Assembly: GCF_001039275.2 (NCBI RefSeq)
Contig: NZ_CP030117.1
Coordinates: 800,001 to 864,000, forward strand
Direction of reading: 5' to 3'
DNA from: Brevibacillus brevis
GTDB taxonomy: Bacteria > Bacillota > Bacilli > Brevibacillales > Brevibacillaceae
DNA: 64,000 bases
The notes below the pieces were generated by a model. That model saw only the letters and a list, made by a program, of their open reading frames with translations. It was not told the origin of the DNA and did not search any database. Of the stretch, positions 1 through 9,525 are shown in pieces (the stretch's first letter is position 1; each line of letters opens with the position of its first letter). A program made the translations under genes and the position numbers.

Positions 1-770
1 ATAATCGTAAAGGTTTTCGGGATTCCTTTGTCAAAAACCTCTGAGGAGAGATTCGGGAGCTCTTCCAGCATTTTTAGGAACAGCCCTTTGTTTGCAATGG
101 CCGTAACGATTTCCCCTAATGTCCAATGGCGTAACATTACTTTGGATTCAGCGACATTTGTGCCGTTCGAAAGGAATTTGGAGAAAGCAATGTCCTTTTC
201 CTCAAGCGAGGTGTCGAAATAATCGCCTGTTACTTTATGTTTGCGGATAGTAGCAGTCGTTCCGCGTGAGGAGATGAGTTTTGTGGATACCGGATGGAAA
301 TCTTGGAGGACGAGCACGCCGCCTTTTCTCAGGAGCGAGTTGACCACCTTGAATAATTCGGTTAAGTCCAAAAAGTAATGAAGAATACCGAATTCCATAA
401 AAACGAGATCATACTCACCAGACAATACATCTGTAGGTAGCTGCAATACATCCGATACGATGTAAGTCAGGTCAACGTCGGCAGCAGCGGCCAATTCTTT
501 GGCGTACTGCTCATTCTCATAAGAGAAATCGGCGATGGTCACGTCGGCACCTAGCAAGGCGAGCGCAACGGCTTTGTTTCCATTTGAACCGAGTAAATTG
601 ATTATCTTTTTGCCGCGAATATCCCCCATGTGCTCATAAACTTTACCGATTCGCTTTTGGGGGTCTTCTTTAATTTTGGCCGCTGCCTCAGCAGGTGTTC
701 CAAAGCGTTTTAGCCACGCTTGATAAGCCCCACTGTTCCAAGCCGTTTTATTTAGTTGTGCTGTTTCCAC
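1..770 (-). CDS. Class I SAM-dependent methyltransferase (3' end outside window)
   Basis: Read on the minus strand from a GTG at 770, preceded by a GGAGG site at about 778-782. The frame stays open to base 1, giving 256 codons, so the C-terminus is missing. The product has a Rossmann methyltransferase core: a SAM-binding loop near residues 57-63 (NLLGSNG), an acidic strand end (VTIADFS), then a DVLQLP and a DLVFMEFGILHYF segment, as in Methyltransf_11/25 proteins. The substrate cannot be told. It is divergent from the two-component operon to its right. The loop is LGSNG rather than the usual GxGxG, which is still common in this superfamily. Confidence 0.85.
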   Translation of the reverse strand, partial: METAQLNKTAWNSGAYQAWLKRFGTPAEAAAKIKEDPQKRIGKVYEHMGDIRGKKIINLLGSNGNKAVALALLGADVTIADFSYENEQYAKELAAAADVDLTYIVSDVLQLPTDVLSGEYDLVFMEFGILHYFLDLTELFKVVNSLLRKGGVLVLQDFHPVSTKLISSRGTTATIRKHKVTGDYFDTSLEEKDIAFSKFLSNGTNVAESKVMLRHWTLGEIVTAIANKGLFLKMLEELPNLSSEVFDKGIPKTFTI

Positions 771-1037
771 AAATTCCCCTCCATGAGTATTCCATTCAAA
801 AAATTGGCCCCGGTATGTTGGTTACGAGAGCTTAGGTAATTTATCATACTGACGTAGCGCAATCGTGTCTATATATTTTCGAAGTGTTAATTTTTCCATG
901 TGTGACCTGAAAGTAAGAACAATTGGGGGTGAGATTCTACAATTGTGAAGCAAAGCGGGACAGTGGTAATATTGGGAAAAATATATACGTCCGCGCTTTA
1001 TGCGGTCGAGGGTGTGTTCGACAGGAGGCAAGCTGCT

Positions 1038-1736
1038 TTGAAAATCAAAGTGTTGATCGCAGACGACAATTCGTTTATACGGGAAGGCATGAAAATCATC
1101 CTGACGAGCTTCGAGGAGTTTGAAGTGGTGGGGAGTGTGGAGGATGGGGTCGAGGCGGTGACATTTTGTAAACAGAACGAGGTAGACGTCGCGCTTTTGG
1201 ACGTTCGGATGCCGAACATGAATGGAGTGGAAGCGACTCGTGTGCTGACTGCGGAGACTACGGTCAAACCGCTCATTTTGACCACATTCGACGATGACGA
1301 ATTTGTCCTCGAGGCCATTCAAGCGGGGGCACGCGGCTATTTATTGAAAAACAATGATCCCAATCGCATTCGAGATGCCATCAAGAGTGTCTATAACAAC
1401 CATCATGTGTTGCAGGATGTCGTCCTGGATAAGATCAAAATGAACCTGAATACAGGGAAGAACGCGGATACCGTGTCCACTACCGCTCCTCCCAAAGTGA
1501 CAGCAGCCATCCCTACCGAAAGCAAAATCGACCAAAGCTTATTTACGGAACGAGAGCTCGATGTCATGAAGCAGATCGCCAAAGGGCTATCGAACAAGGA
1601 AATCGCCAAGAAGCTGTTTATTTCCGAGGGAACAGTTGCGAATTACATTACTTCTATCTTGAATAAAACAGCGCTTGAACACCGTACCCAGATCGCGATC
1701 TATTATTTGACGGGCGAAACGAACATGTCTGATTGA
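1038..1736 (+). CDS. NarL/FixJ-type response regulator
   Basis: A 232-residue regulator with an N-terminal receiver domain (acidic pair D9-D10, phospho-acceptor D55 in the LLDVRMP motif, switch residues in LTTFDDD and the KN near 105) and a C-terminal LuxR-type HTH (LTERELDVMKQIAKG.. EGTVANYI). The frame is open to a GTG at 945, but an AGGAGG at 1023-1028 lies 9 bases before a TTG at 1038, and the receiver fold begins there (KIKVLIADD), so TTG is chosen. It is followed 16 bases later by its likely kinase and then by an ABC exporter, which it probably controls. Confidence 0.93.
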   Translation: MKIKVLIADDNSFIREGMKIILTSFEEFEVVGSVEDGVEAVTFCKQNEVDVALLDVRMPNMNGVEATRVLTAETTVKPLILTTFDDDEFVLEAIQAGARGYLLKNNDPNRIRDAIKSVYNNHHVLQDVVLDKIKMNLNTGKNADTVSTTAPPKVTAAIPTESKIDQSLFTERELDVMKQIAKGLSNKEIAKKLFISEGTVANYITSILNKTALEHRTQIAIYYLTGETNMSD

Positions 1737-1752
1737 AAGGAGGGCACGACCG

Positions 1753-2868
1753 ATGGAGTTATGGACAATGGCTAATAAGGCAGTGGTGCTTGGGTTTATC
1801 ATCGTGACTTCTTTTCTTGCTCATCCCACTTCTGAAGTTGACCCGTGGCAAATCCTTGTGTACTTGTTGTATTTGGCAATTAATCTCACTATTCTCATCT
1901 TGAAAAAGAGGAATCATCAGCAATGGTTTGTTGGGCTATCTATCCTGTTCGTGACAGCGAGTGGTCTCGTACTTGACCCGTTGTTTGTACTTCTCTTGCC
2001 AATCAATATTTTGGAGCTAGCATTCCTAGCTGGTAAGCAGCCGGTGGTCGTATTTATATGTATGCTGTTGCCATTTTTCATCGTGCCACCTGAATGGGTG
2101 CCCTTGTTTCTATTTACGGCTTTGCTTAGCTTTTTTCTGTATAGATGCGGCAGTATGTTGACAGATAAGCTCGGCAGGCTGGAGGATGAACGGGAGAAGC
2201 AGAAAGAGGATTTATACAGATTGACTCGTACCTTAAACGAAAATCATGAGTATTTCCGACAGTCGGCCTATACCATTCAACTAGAGGAGCGCAATCGCCT
2301 CTCCCAACAAATTCACGACGATGTTGGGCATGCGGTTGCAGGTGCGCTGATACAAATGGAAGCGTCGCGACTGCTGATGGCAACTGATCAGGACAAGGCA
2401 TCCGAGCTGCTCCGCAATGCAATTGCAATATCAAAGGAAGGGCTCGAGCGAATCAGAGTGACACTCAAGGATGTGAAGCCACGGCCGGAGGAGCTGGGAA
2501 TCAATCGACTTCGGTTATTTGTCGATGAGCTGTCTGCGAGAGAGACAGTGACAGCCACGCTTACTTTTGACGGGGACATTGACGTCATTACACCGATTCA
2601 GTGGAAAATCATCCAGCAAAATGCGACGGAAGCGGTCACGAATGCACTGAAATATGCGAAGGCGACAGTGATTTCCCTAGAGGTACGGGTACTGAATACA
2701 TTCATTAAAGCAGTGGTTACAGACAATGGGGCTGGTGCAGAAAAGGTTGTAAAAGGGCTTGGCATTCTCGGAATGGAGGAGAGAGCCGCTTCCGCTGGTG
2801 GAACGGTGATTGTAGACGGTACGCGAGGCTTTAGCGTGACCACACTGCTGCCTTATCGCAACGAATGA
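1753..2868 (+). CDS. NarL-family sensor histidine kinase
   Basis: 371 residues. About five hydrophobic segments fill residues 8-130. A coiled linker follows, then a HisKA_3 dimerisation region with the likely phosphorylated His188 (LSQQIHDDVGH) and a short HATPase_c domain with an N-box (NATEAVTNALKYA) and glycine boxes (DNGAG, GLGILGM). There is no extracellular sensor domain of note, so the signal is likely perceived in or at the membrane, as in DesK- or LiaS-like kinases. An AAAGGAGG site lies just before the ATG. It pairs with the regulator immediately upstream. The regulator-then-kinase order is less common than the reverse. Confidence 0.92.
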   Translation: MELWTMANKAVVLGFIIVTSFLAHPTSEVDPWQILVYLLYLAINLTILILKKRNHQQWFVGLSILFVTASGLVLDPLFVLLLPINILELAFLAGKQPVVVFICMLLPFFIVPPEWVPLFLFTALLSFFLYRCGSMLTDKLGRLEDEREKQKEDLYRLTRTLNENHEYFRQSAYTIQLEERNRLSQQIHDDVGHAVAGALIQMEASRLLMATDQDKASELLRNAIAISKEGLERIRVTLKDVKPRPEELGINRLRLFVDELSARETVTATLTFDGDIDVITPIQWKIIQQNATEAVTNALKYAKATVISLEVRVLNTFIKAVVTDNGAGAEKVVKGLGILGMEERAASAGGTVIVDGTRGFSVTTLLPYRNE

Positions 2869-2888
2869 AAAAGATCATGAGAAACAAC

Positions 2889-2902
2889 ATGAGAATTCTC
2901 AT
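2889..2902. promoter_or_regulatory. 14-bp palindrome before the ABC exporter operon
   Basis: ATGAGAATTCTCAT is a perfect palindrome. The half-site ATGAGA occurs once more just upstream (about 2877-2882), giving an evenly spaced pair. A TACAAT -10-like hexamer follows at 2951-2956, with CTGACA as a poor, overlong-spaced -35. The position between kinase and transporter genes fits a binding site for the adjacent response regulator. This is inference. Confidence 0.45.
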
Positions 2903-2986
2903 ATGCCAAGGGATGAACTTATGCACTGACATAGGGGCATCCTTTTTTATTACAATGCAGACATAACCACGAAGGGAGTGAGTTAC

Positions 2987-3925
2987 GTGAGTCATGTATT
3001 GGAAATTCGTCAGTTAACGAAAAAATTCGGTGATTTCGTCGCCGTCGACAATATGTCTCTGAACGTGCGTGAAGGAGAAATCTTTGGTTTCCTGGGAGCC
3101 AACGGAGCGGGAAAGAGCACGACCATCAACATGATTGCCTCCCTGTTGCGCGTAACAAAGGGTGAGATTACCCTGCTGGGAAAAAACATTGAGAAACACA
3201 GCAAATTTGCCAAAATGAACATCGGTATCGTACCGCAAGATATCGCCATCTACGAGGATATGACTGCCTATGAAAACGTGAGGTTTTTTGCTGGCTTGTA
3301 TGGACTGCGTGGATCACTGCTGCGCGAACGGACGGAAGAGGCGCTTGAATTCGTAGGTCTCGGTGACAAAGCGACTAGCTTTCCCAAAAACTTCTCTGGC
3401 GGAATGAAGCGTCGGTTAAACATCGCTTGCGCCATTGCCCATCGACCAAAGCTGATCATCATGGACGAACCTACTGTCGGGATTGACCCTCATTCTCGAA
3501 ATTATATCCTGAATTCGGTACGCAAGCTCAACGACATGGGCTGCACGATCATTTATACGAGCCATTACATGGAGGAAGTCGAAGAAATCTGCACCCGTAT
3601 TGCCATCGTTGATCATGGAAAAGTCATTGCGGAAGGATCGAAGGAGGAGCTAAAAGCGATTATTACCGACGCGAAGGAAATCTGGATTGGCGTCAGGGCA
3701 GATGAACCGTTAAACCTCGAAGGTATTAAGGCGATTCCCGGTGTGAATGCGGTGCTTCAAGAGGAGAATACGATCAAAATCGTATCGAAAACGGAGATCA
3801 ACAACCTGAACCGGATCATTCAACAATTCATCAAGGATCAGGTAGAAATCCGCTCCGTTGAAGAGCAAGCGCCGAATCTGGAGACTGTGTTCTTGACCTT
3901 AACCGGTCGAAACTTGCGAGACTAG
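2987..3925 (+). CDS. ABC-2 type exporter, ATP-binding protein
   Basis: 312-residue ATPase of the drug-resistance (DrrA/CcmA-like) class: Walker A GANGAGKST, Q-loop VPQD, signature FSGGMKRRLN, Walker B LIIMDEPTVGIDP and the switch His in TSHYMEE. The C-terminal ~80 residues form the extension typical of ABC-2 exporters. Two GTG codons are possible, at 2978 and 2987. The AAGGGAG site at 2972-2978 is correctly spaced only for the second. It is the first gene of a three-gene transporter, with the permeases following at 15 bases and then by overlap. It probably exports a lipid-like or antimicrobial compound; the substrate is unknown. Confidence 0.93.
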   Translation: MSHVLEIRQLTKKFGDFVAVDNMSLNVREGEIFGFLGANGAGKSTTINMIASLLRVTKGEITLLGKNIEKHSKFAKMNIGIVPQDIAIYEDMTAYENVRFFAGLYGLRGSLLRERTEEALEFVGLGDKATSFPKNFSGGMKRRLNIACAIAHRPKLIIMDEPTVGIDPHSRNYILNSVRKLNDMGCTIIYTSHYMEEVEEICTRIAIVDHGKVIAEGSKEELKAIITDAKEIWIGVRADEPLNLEGIKAIPGVNAVLQEENTIKIVSKTEINNLNRIIQQFIKDQVEIRSVEEQAPNLETVFLTLTGRNLRD

Positions 3926-3940
3926 AGGAGGGGCTTTGCC

Positions 3941-5071
3941 ATGAATATATGGAATATCGCTGTAAAAGAAATCAAGTCCAGCCTTCGCGAAAAGAGAACG
4001 TTCATGTTTATGCTAGCACTTCCCATCATCCTGATGCTGATATTAGGTTCCGCCCTTTCCAATGCATTCGACGATACGAGGACCGTAGGAGACATGCGCT
4101 TGCTGTATAAAAGCAACGGGACGAATGAGCAAATGTCTACGGCGTGGAACTCGTTTATCAAAGCATTGGGTGATAAAGGAGTGGAGGTCGCTCAATCAAG
4201 TTCAGGCATGGATGGGCAGGAGGAAGTTCGCGCGGATCGCTATACGGGGTACGCAGTCGTCAGTGATGCGGGGATTGAGTTTTATGGAAGTAGCAAGAAT
4301 GCGATAGGAAGTAATATCCTTGCGGGGATGCTAACCGTTTTTGCAGATCGGTACTCGCTCGCATCCGCAGCTTATCAGATAGATCCCGAATCTGCTTCGG
4401 CAATAGTCAAGGGTACCGGACAGCGTGATGATTTTATTCGGGAAACGGCCTTGAATCCAAATAAAAAACCGGGGGCAATCGACTATTACGCGATTGCGAT
4501 GACGACCATGATTGCACTCTACTCGATGTATTCTGCGAGTTATTTGTTCACCAAGGAGCGAACGAACAAAACGTCCACACGATTAATGGCAGCACCTGTC
4601 AGCAAAGGTGCCGTTTTTACCGGAAAAATGATCGGCAGTACGTTCGTCAATCTATTTTTCGTACTCGTCGTGTTCTTAATCAGCAAATTCGTGTTCCAAG
4701 CAGATTGGGGCAACCACTACGGAATGGTTATCCTCGTGCTTTTGACAGAGGTGTTACTTGCGGTAAGCCTGGGTCTGGGGATTAGCTTTCTTTTCAAAGG
4801 TGAAGGGATAAGGGCTATCAACAATATTTTTACGCAAGTCGCCTCCTTTGTAGGTGGTGCCTATTTTCCCGTTGATCAATCAACCGGTTTCTTCAGCCTT
4901 TTGGCCAAATTCTCTCCCCTTCACTGGGCGAATACAGGTCTGATGCAAATCATCTACACAGACAATCCGAGAGGCGCATGGTTTGCGATTGCGATGAATG
5001 TGAGCATTGCCACGGCGTTCATCATCATTTCTGTTATCACGATGCGCAGACGGGAGGGGGCTTTTGTATGA
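3941..5071 (+). CDS. ABC-2 type exporter permease
   Basis: 376 residues with the ABC2_membrane_3 layout: one N-terminal transmembrane helix (residues about 22-40), a large extracytoplasmic domain (about 45-170), then five or six helices from about 185 on, including the conserved KERTNKTSTRLMAAPVS segment that precedes the helix bundle. GAGGAGG precedes the ATG. The stop overlaps the start of the second permease (ATGA), so the two are probably translated together and form the heterodimeric membrane part of the exporter. Confidence 0.92.
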   Translation: MNIWNIAVKEIKSSLREKRTFMFMLALPIILMLILGSALSNAFDDTRTVGDMRLLYKSNGTNEQMSTAWNSFIKALGDKGVEVAQSSSGMDGQEEVRADRYTGYAVVSDAGIEFYGSSKNAIGSNILAGMLTVFADRYSLASAAYQIDPESASAIVKGTGQRDDFIRETALNPNKKPGAIDYYAIAMTTMIALYSMYSASYLFTKERTNKTSTRLMAAPVSKGAVFTGKMIGSTFVNLFFVLVVFLISKFVFQADWGNHYGMVILVLLTEVLLAVSLGLGISFLFKGEGIRAINNIFTQVASFVGGAYFPVDQSTGFFSLLAKFSPLHWANTGLMQIIYTDNPRGAWFAIAMNVSIATAFIIISVITMRRREGAFV

Positions 5072-6216
5072 ATGAAATGCTATGGCTCATTCGGAAAACG
5101 CTGATGGAGACGTTTCGCAGCAAAAAAAGCTGGTTCACGTACTTGGGATTGCCGATCCTAGGTGTTCTGCTGTCTCTCACCCTTTACAGCAATGCAGGCA
5201 GCGGCACGATCCATGTCGGAATCATCAATCAAGATGGGGACCAGGTGATCACGCAGGACACAATCCGGTTTCTCGAGAGATTGAATCATATCAAGGTCAC
5301 AGTCATCGACGAACAAATGATGCGTGAACAAATCGTTTCTGGTGAGCTGGATAGCGGAATTGTTTTCGAGTCAGGGTATGCTGCTAGTGTTCGAAAAGGG
5401 GCGCCAGCACACTTGAATATTGTATCAGTAAAAGGTGAACAGGTTACAGCCTACATGAAGGCCATGCTGTACAGTTACATCGGCAATCTTGCCGCGATTG
5501 GAAAAGCGACACAAACGGATGAGGCGAAGTTCACGAAGCTGTATACGGCATACCACGAGCAAAGCTACAAGCTCCATACGGTAACGCTGCAAGACACCTC
5601 GAACGTGACGCGTATGACGAATCAATCGATAGGTTTCCTCATTATGTTCATGATGTTTTCAGCGGTGAACATGTCCGAGATCATTTTAAAAGAAAAAGAG
5701 AATCGCACCTTTTTGCGACTCCTTTCTTCGCCGATGTCGGCTAGATCGTATGTATTCTCGAATATTCTCGTCAGCATGTTTATTTTGCTGCTGCAAATCA
5801 TCGTAACCTTACTCGTCATGAAAAACGTCTTCGCCATAGATGCAGGCGTCTCATATGGTCAAATGATGCTGCCGTTGTTCGTGTTCGCGCTGGGGGCAAT
5901 CGCACTTTCTCTGATGACTGTTGCCTTTGCGAAGAGCAGAGCAGGTGCAGGAGCGATTTCCAACCTGATCATTGTACCGTCATGCCTCCTGGCTGGCTGC
6001 TTTTTTCCAATGGAAATCATGCCGGACACCGTGCGCAAAATTTCAACATTCTTGCCCCAGCATTGGTTGCTCGATACGGTGAATAAGCTTCAACAAGGAT
6101 ACAGTCTGGGGAGCTTGTATTTGAACATGGCCATTTTGCTCGCATTCGCAACGGTTTTTGCCTTGATCGCCATCTATCGGTTTGGGCGGAATAACGATAG
6201 TAGGCAGTTTGTGTGA
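5068..6216 (+). CDS. ABC-2 type exporter permease (second subunit)
   Basis: 382 residues, paralogous in layout to the preceding gene: N-terminal helix (about 20-35), extracytoplasmic domain to about residue 190, then a helix bundle with the KEKENRTFLRLLSSPMS motif. The start is the ATG at 5068, which overlaps the upstream TGA by the ATGA arrangement and has GGAGGGGG at 5052-5059. The frame is open further upstream but inside the first permease. The pair with the ATPase at 2987 makes a complete exporter. Confidence 0.92.
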   Translation: MNEMLWLIRKTLMETFRSKKSWFTYLGLPILGVLLSLTLYSNAGSGTIHVGIINQDGDQVITQDTIRFLERLNHIKVTVIDEQMMREQIVSGELDSGIVFESGYAASVRKGAPAHLNIVSVKGEQVTAYMKAMLYSYIGNLAAIGKATQTDEAKFTKLYTAYHEQSYKLHTVTLQDTSNVTRMTNQSIGFLIMFMMFSAVNMSEIILKEKENRTFLRLLSSPMSARSYVFSNILVSMFILLLQIIVTLLVMKNVFAIDAGVSYGQMMLPLFVFALGAIALSLMTVAFAKSRAGAGAISNLIIVPSCLLAGCFFPMEIMPDTVRKISTFLPQHWLLDTVNKLQQGYSLGSLYLNMAILLAFATVFALIAIYRFGRNNDSRQFV

Positions 6217-6262
6217 GAAAAATAGGACTGTGGAACTGCAATTTGACAAGGGATAATCCGAA

Positions 6263-9200
6263 GTGTGTCGAAAGATGCATACTATGACAAAGCGAAGCAA
6301 CCATAATCGGAGTCATTCAAAAGCACTCATAAGTAAGTATCTTTTGATTCTTCTCTTGTTTTTAGCATTTCTCCTAGGTCTTCGGATGTTCTGGTTTTCG
6401 TTTCATACGTTTCCAGAGCGTCCGCCTGTAGTTCAAGGGGTTCTTGATATGCGCGGGTGGGACTTCGAAAATTCCCCGTCCATTTCACTGGATGGGGAAT
6501 GGGAGTTTTTGCCTAATTCGTTCGTCACGCATGAAGAATTCAAACAATCATCCAATGACGAGCGGCAATACGTTCAAGTGCCTGGCGATTGGAGCAGCGC
6601 TTTTTCCAGGGACTCTCCGTCACCGTATGGCTATGGAACATACCGTTTACGGATCTTGGTCGATCAACCACTAAATCAGCCATACACCTTATGGGTTCCG
6701 CAAGTGGAGGCATCTTCTACTGTAGAGGTTAACGGAGAGATCTTAGCCAGAGTTGGAGTGCCTGCGACAACAGCGGAAGCGTACACGCCGCAGAAGGCAT
6801 CCTTCACGGTTACATACAATGCAGGTGATGCAAAGGTCATTGAAGTGCTTGTCCGAACGGCCAACTACCATAATCCAATCGAAGGGGGCATCATCAGATC
6901 GATTTACTTCGGGTCGCAGGCAGCTATTGACACCGAACGTTGGTATTCTATCGGCTTCCAGATGGCAACCTTCCTCATCTTGTTGCTTCATGGCTTGTAT
7001 GCCGGCATCCTGTATGTGTTGAATGCCCGCTACAAAGAGTTTCTCGTGTTTTTGCTGTTGCTTTCCTGCGTGGGGATAAAAGTTGTGTCGGATTATGACA
7101 ATCTACTGTTACTTTGGATCCCGATCGATTATACATGGTCGATCAAGGTAGAAGTGCTCGCCTACATATGGCAGCCTTTGCTGATGATTTTATTGGTGAG
7201 AAGTCTATCTGATCAGGGGGAGAAAGAAAACTCTAGGCCGTTTAGGGCGTATTTTTCCGTGCTCAGTCTTTATTCGGCAGTCATCGTGCTGGGAACGGCA
7301 CAATGGGTGTATATATTAGCTGGAACGCCATTTTTAGTCATTATTTATTTCGGCCCGTTGCTATTGTTTATTTTCAGAATCAGCCGCATGCTCATCCAAA
7401 ACAAGCATGATGCTGTATTCTGGCTCATTGCTGCAACGAGTATTTTTTCCAATGTCATATGGTCCGCAATCATGGAATATCAAATCATCGATATCAAGTA
7501 CGTGTTTTATCCGCTCGACCTGATTGCTGCTCTTGTCAGCTTCTCTGCCTATTGGTTCAAGCGATTCTTTCGCAATGCAGAGGAAAAGGCAAAGCTAACG
7601 GAGCAATTAAAAGAAGCGGACAAGCTCAAAGACCAGTTTCTCGCCCATACCTCGCATGAACTGAGGACGCCATTGCACGGCATCATGAATATCGCCCAGA
7701 CTGTCGTCAACAATGAAAAGCATGCCATGGGTGGTCGCAGCACACAGGATATGGAGCTCTTAATTACGATCAGTCGCAGAATGGCGCATTTACTGGACGA
7801 TTTGCTAGATGTCGTGCGATTGCAGGACAAGCATATCGTGTTGCAGAAGAAGCCGTTGCATATTCAATCGGTAGTTTCCGGCATCATCAGCATGCTCACC
7901 TATATGGTAGAGGGCAAGCCTGTTCAACTGAAAATGGACATACCGGAATCCATCCCGCCAATCTTGGCAGATGAGAAGCGGCTAGTCCAGATTCTGTTCA
8001 ATCTTGTTCACAATGCACTGAAATTCACGGAAGAAGGATCGGTCATCGTTTCTGCTGAGATCGTGGAAGGACAGGTGGCGATCTATGTATCCGATACAGG
8101 GATCGGGATGGATGAGCATACCAAGGCACGTATATTTTTGCCGTATGAACAGGGAGCACAAGCAACGAACGATGGAGGAGGAATCGGCCTCGGTCTTGCT
8201 ATTTGTACACAGTTGGTAGAGCTGCATGATAGCGAGCTGAGAGTCGACTCTGAACCGGGCAAAGGCTCGGTATTTAGCTTCTGGCTGCCCGTGGTTAGTA
8301 CAGATGAGATGAAAGCAGCCGAGAGCCAATATGTGGAGCAGATAGATAAGAACAATCAAGTGATGGCTACCAATCAGATAGGGCAAAGTGAAGCTCCAGA
8401 TATATTGGCTTTCCAGCAAACGGCTGCGCATGCAACTGTTGACAGAAAGGCGAACATATTAGCGATCGATGACGACCCGGTTAACCTAAGGGTGCTGGAT
8501 CGAATGCTCTCATCCTCGCATTACCAAATCACCACGTGTACATCGCCAAGAGACGCACTCGATCTGCTTTTTACAGAGCAGTGGGATTTGCTTATCATCG
8601 ATGTCATGATGCCGCATATGTCGGGCTACGAGTTGACGCAAAAGGTCAGGGAGCATTTCTCTGTTTCCGAGCTTCCGATCTTGCTCTTAACGGCGCGCAG
8701 CCAGTCTGAGGATGTATACACCGGATATTTGTCTGGTGCGAATGACTATGTCTGCAAACCAGTCGATGGCATGGAGCTGAAATATCGCGTTTGGTCGTTG
8801 ACGACGCTCAAGCAAACAGTCGATGAACGACTTCGCATGGAGGCTGCCTATTTGCAGGCGCAGATTCACCCGCACTTCTTGTTCAACACACTTAGCTCGA
8901 TTATGGCATTGAGCGATATTGATACGGAGAAGATGCGTAAACTCGGGGATGCGTTTACCGCCTTCTTGCATATCAGCTTTGACTTTTTGAATACAGGAAA
9001 ACAAGTTGCACTCTCCCATGAGCTGGAGCTCGTCCAAGCCTATCTTTACATTGAAAAGGAACGATTTGGCGAGCGGATACAGATCGTGTGGGAGGTCGAG
9101 CCTGATATCGATCTTCTCATCCCGCCACTAACCATTCAGCCGCTGGTTGAGAATGCAATCAACCATGGTCTTTTTACCCGAATAGAGGGAGGAACTCTCC

Positions 9201-9439
9201 ATATCCGCATCGTCCGGCAAAAGAACGCCACTCTTTTTGAGGTGAAGGATGACGGTATCGGGATGGAGGAAGCGACTGTGCGACAAATTCTCGATTTATC
9301 AAAGCAGGAGAGAGGCGGAATCGGAGTGTCCAACACGAATCGGAGACTGACGCAAATGTACGGGAAGGGCTTGCGCATCACGAGTAAGCTGGGTGAAGGA
9401 ACGACGGTGTCGTTTGTTATACCGGATCGGACGCAATAG
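6263..9439 (+). CDS. Hybrid sensor kinase with two kinase modules (7TMR-DISM, HisKA/HATPase, REC, LytS-type kinase)
   Basis: 1058 residues. The order is: helix at about 24-45; a jelly-roll 7TMR-DISM extracellular domain (about 60-210, LDGEWEFLP and WVPQVEASSTVEVNG typical of this sugar-binding-like fold); seven helices (about 230-435); HisKA with His465 in the SHELRTPLHG motif; HATPase_c (N-box NLVHNALKF, DTGIGM, GGGIGLGLA); a receiver with D780 (LLIIDVMMP); then a LytS-type His_kinase with His869 (QAQIHPHFLFN) and a second HATPase_c (PLVENAINHGL, DDGIGM). The start is uncertain: GTG at 6263 with AAGGGA upstream, or ATG at 6275 or 6284. No partner regulator lies next to it. Confidence 0.9.
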   Translation: MCRKMHTMTKRSNHNRSHSKALISKYLLILLLFLAFLLGLRMFWFSFHTFPERPPVVQGVLDMRGWDFENSPSISLDGEWEFLPNSFVTHEEFKQSSNDERQYVQVPGDWSSAFSRDSPSPYGYGTYRLRILVDQPLNQPYTLWVPQVEASSTVEVNGEILARVGVPATTAEAYTPQKASFTVTYNAGDAKVIEVLVRTANYHNPIEGGIIRSIYFGSQAAIDTERWYSIGFQMATFLILLLHGLYAGILYVLNARYKEFLVFLLLLSCVGIKVVSDYDNLLLLWIPIDYTWSIKVEVLAYIWQPLLMILLVRSLSDQGEKENSRPFRAYFSVLSLYSAVIVLGTAQWVYILAGTPFLVIIYFGPLLLFIFRISRMLIQNKHDAVFWLIAATSIFSNVIWSAIMEYQIIDIKYVFYPLDLIAALVSFSAYWFKRFFRNAEEKAKLTEQLKEADKLKDQFLAHTSHELRTPLHGIMNIAQTVVNNEKHAMGGRSTQDMELLITISRRMAHLLDDLLDVVRLQDKHIVLQKKPLHIQSVVSGIISMLTYMVEGKPVQLKMDIPESIPPILADEKRLVQILFNLVHNALKFTEEGSVIVSAEIVEGQVAIYVSDTGIGMDEHTKARIFLPYEQGAQATNDGGGIGLGLAICTQLVELHDSELRVDSEPGKGSVFSFWLPVVSTDEMKAAESQYVEQIDKNNQVMATNQIGQSEAPDILAFQQTAAHATVDRKANILAIDDDPVNLRVLDRMLSSSHYQITTCTSPRDALDLLFTEQWDLLIIDVMMPHMSGYELTQKVREHFSVSELPILLLTARSQSEDVYTGYLSGANDYVCKPVDGMELKYRVWSLTTLKQTVDERLRMEAAYLQAQIHPHFLFNTLSSIMALSDIDTEKMRKLGDAFTAFLHISFDFLNTGKQVALSHELELVQAYLYIEKERFGERIQIVWEVEPDIDLLIPPLTIQPLVENAINHGLFTRIEGGTLHIRIVRQKNATLFEVKDDGIGMEEATVRQILDLSKQERGGIGVSNTNRRLTQMYGKGLRITSKLGEGTTVSFVIPDRTQ

Positions 9440-9456
9440 AACAGGCTTGTTATTTT

Positions 9457-9494
9457 AGCACCCTGGATCACTGTTACTGGTGAAGCAGGGTGCT
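9457..9494 (+). terminator. Terminator-like hairpin after the hybrid kinase
   Basis: Nine-base arms AGCACCCTG (9457-9465) and CAGGGTGCT (9486-9494), with an inner TCAC/GTGA stem, start 17 bases after the kinase stop codon. The following T-run is short (TTTC). Confidence 0.6.
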
Positions 9495-9525
9495 TTCTCG
9501 CGTTTCCTATACCTCGGAACGCCGT

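Noticed and set aside
8083-8431. Long antisense frames over the hybrid kinase and other large genes
   Set aside because: They mirror strongly coding sense frames and have no start signals or recognisable domains.
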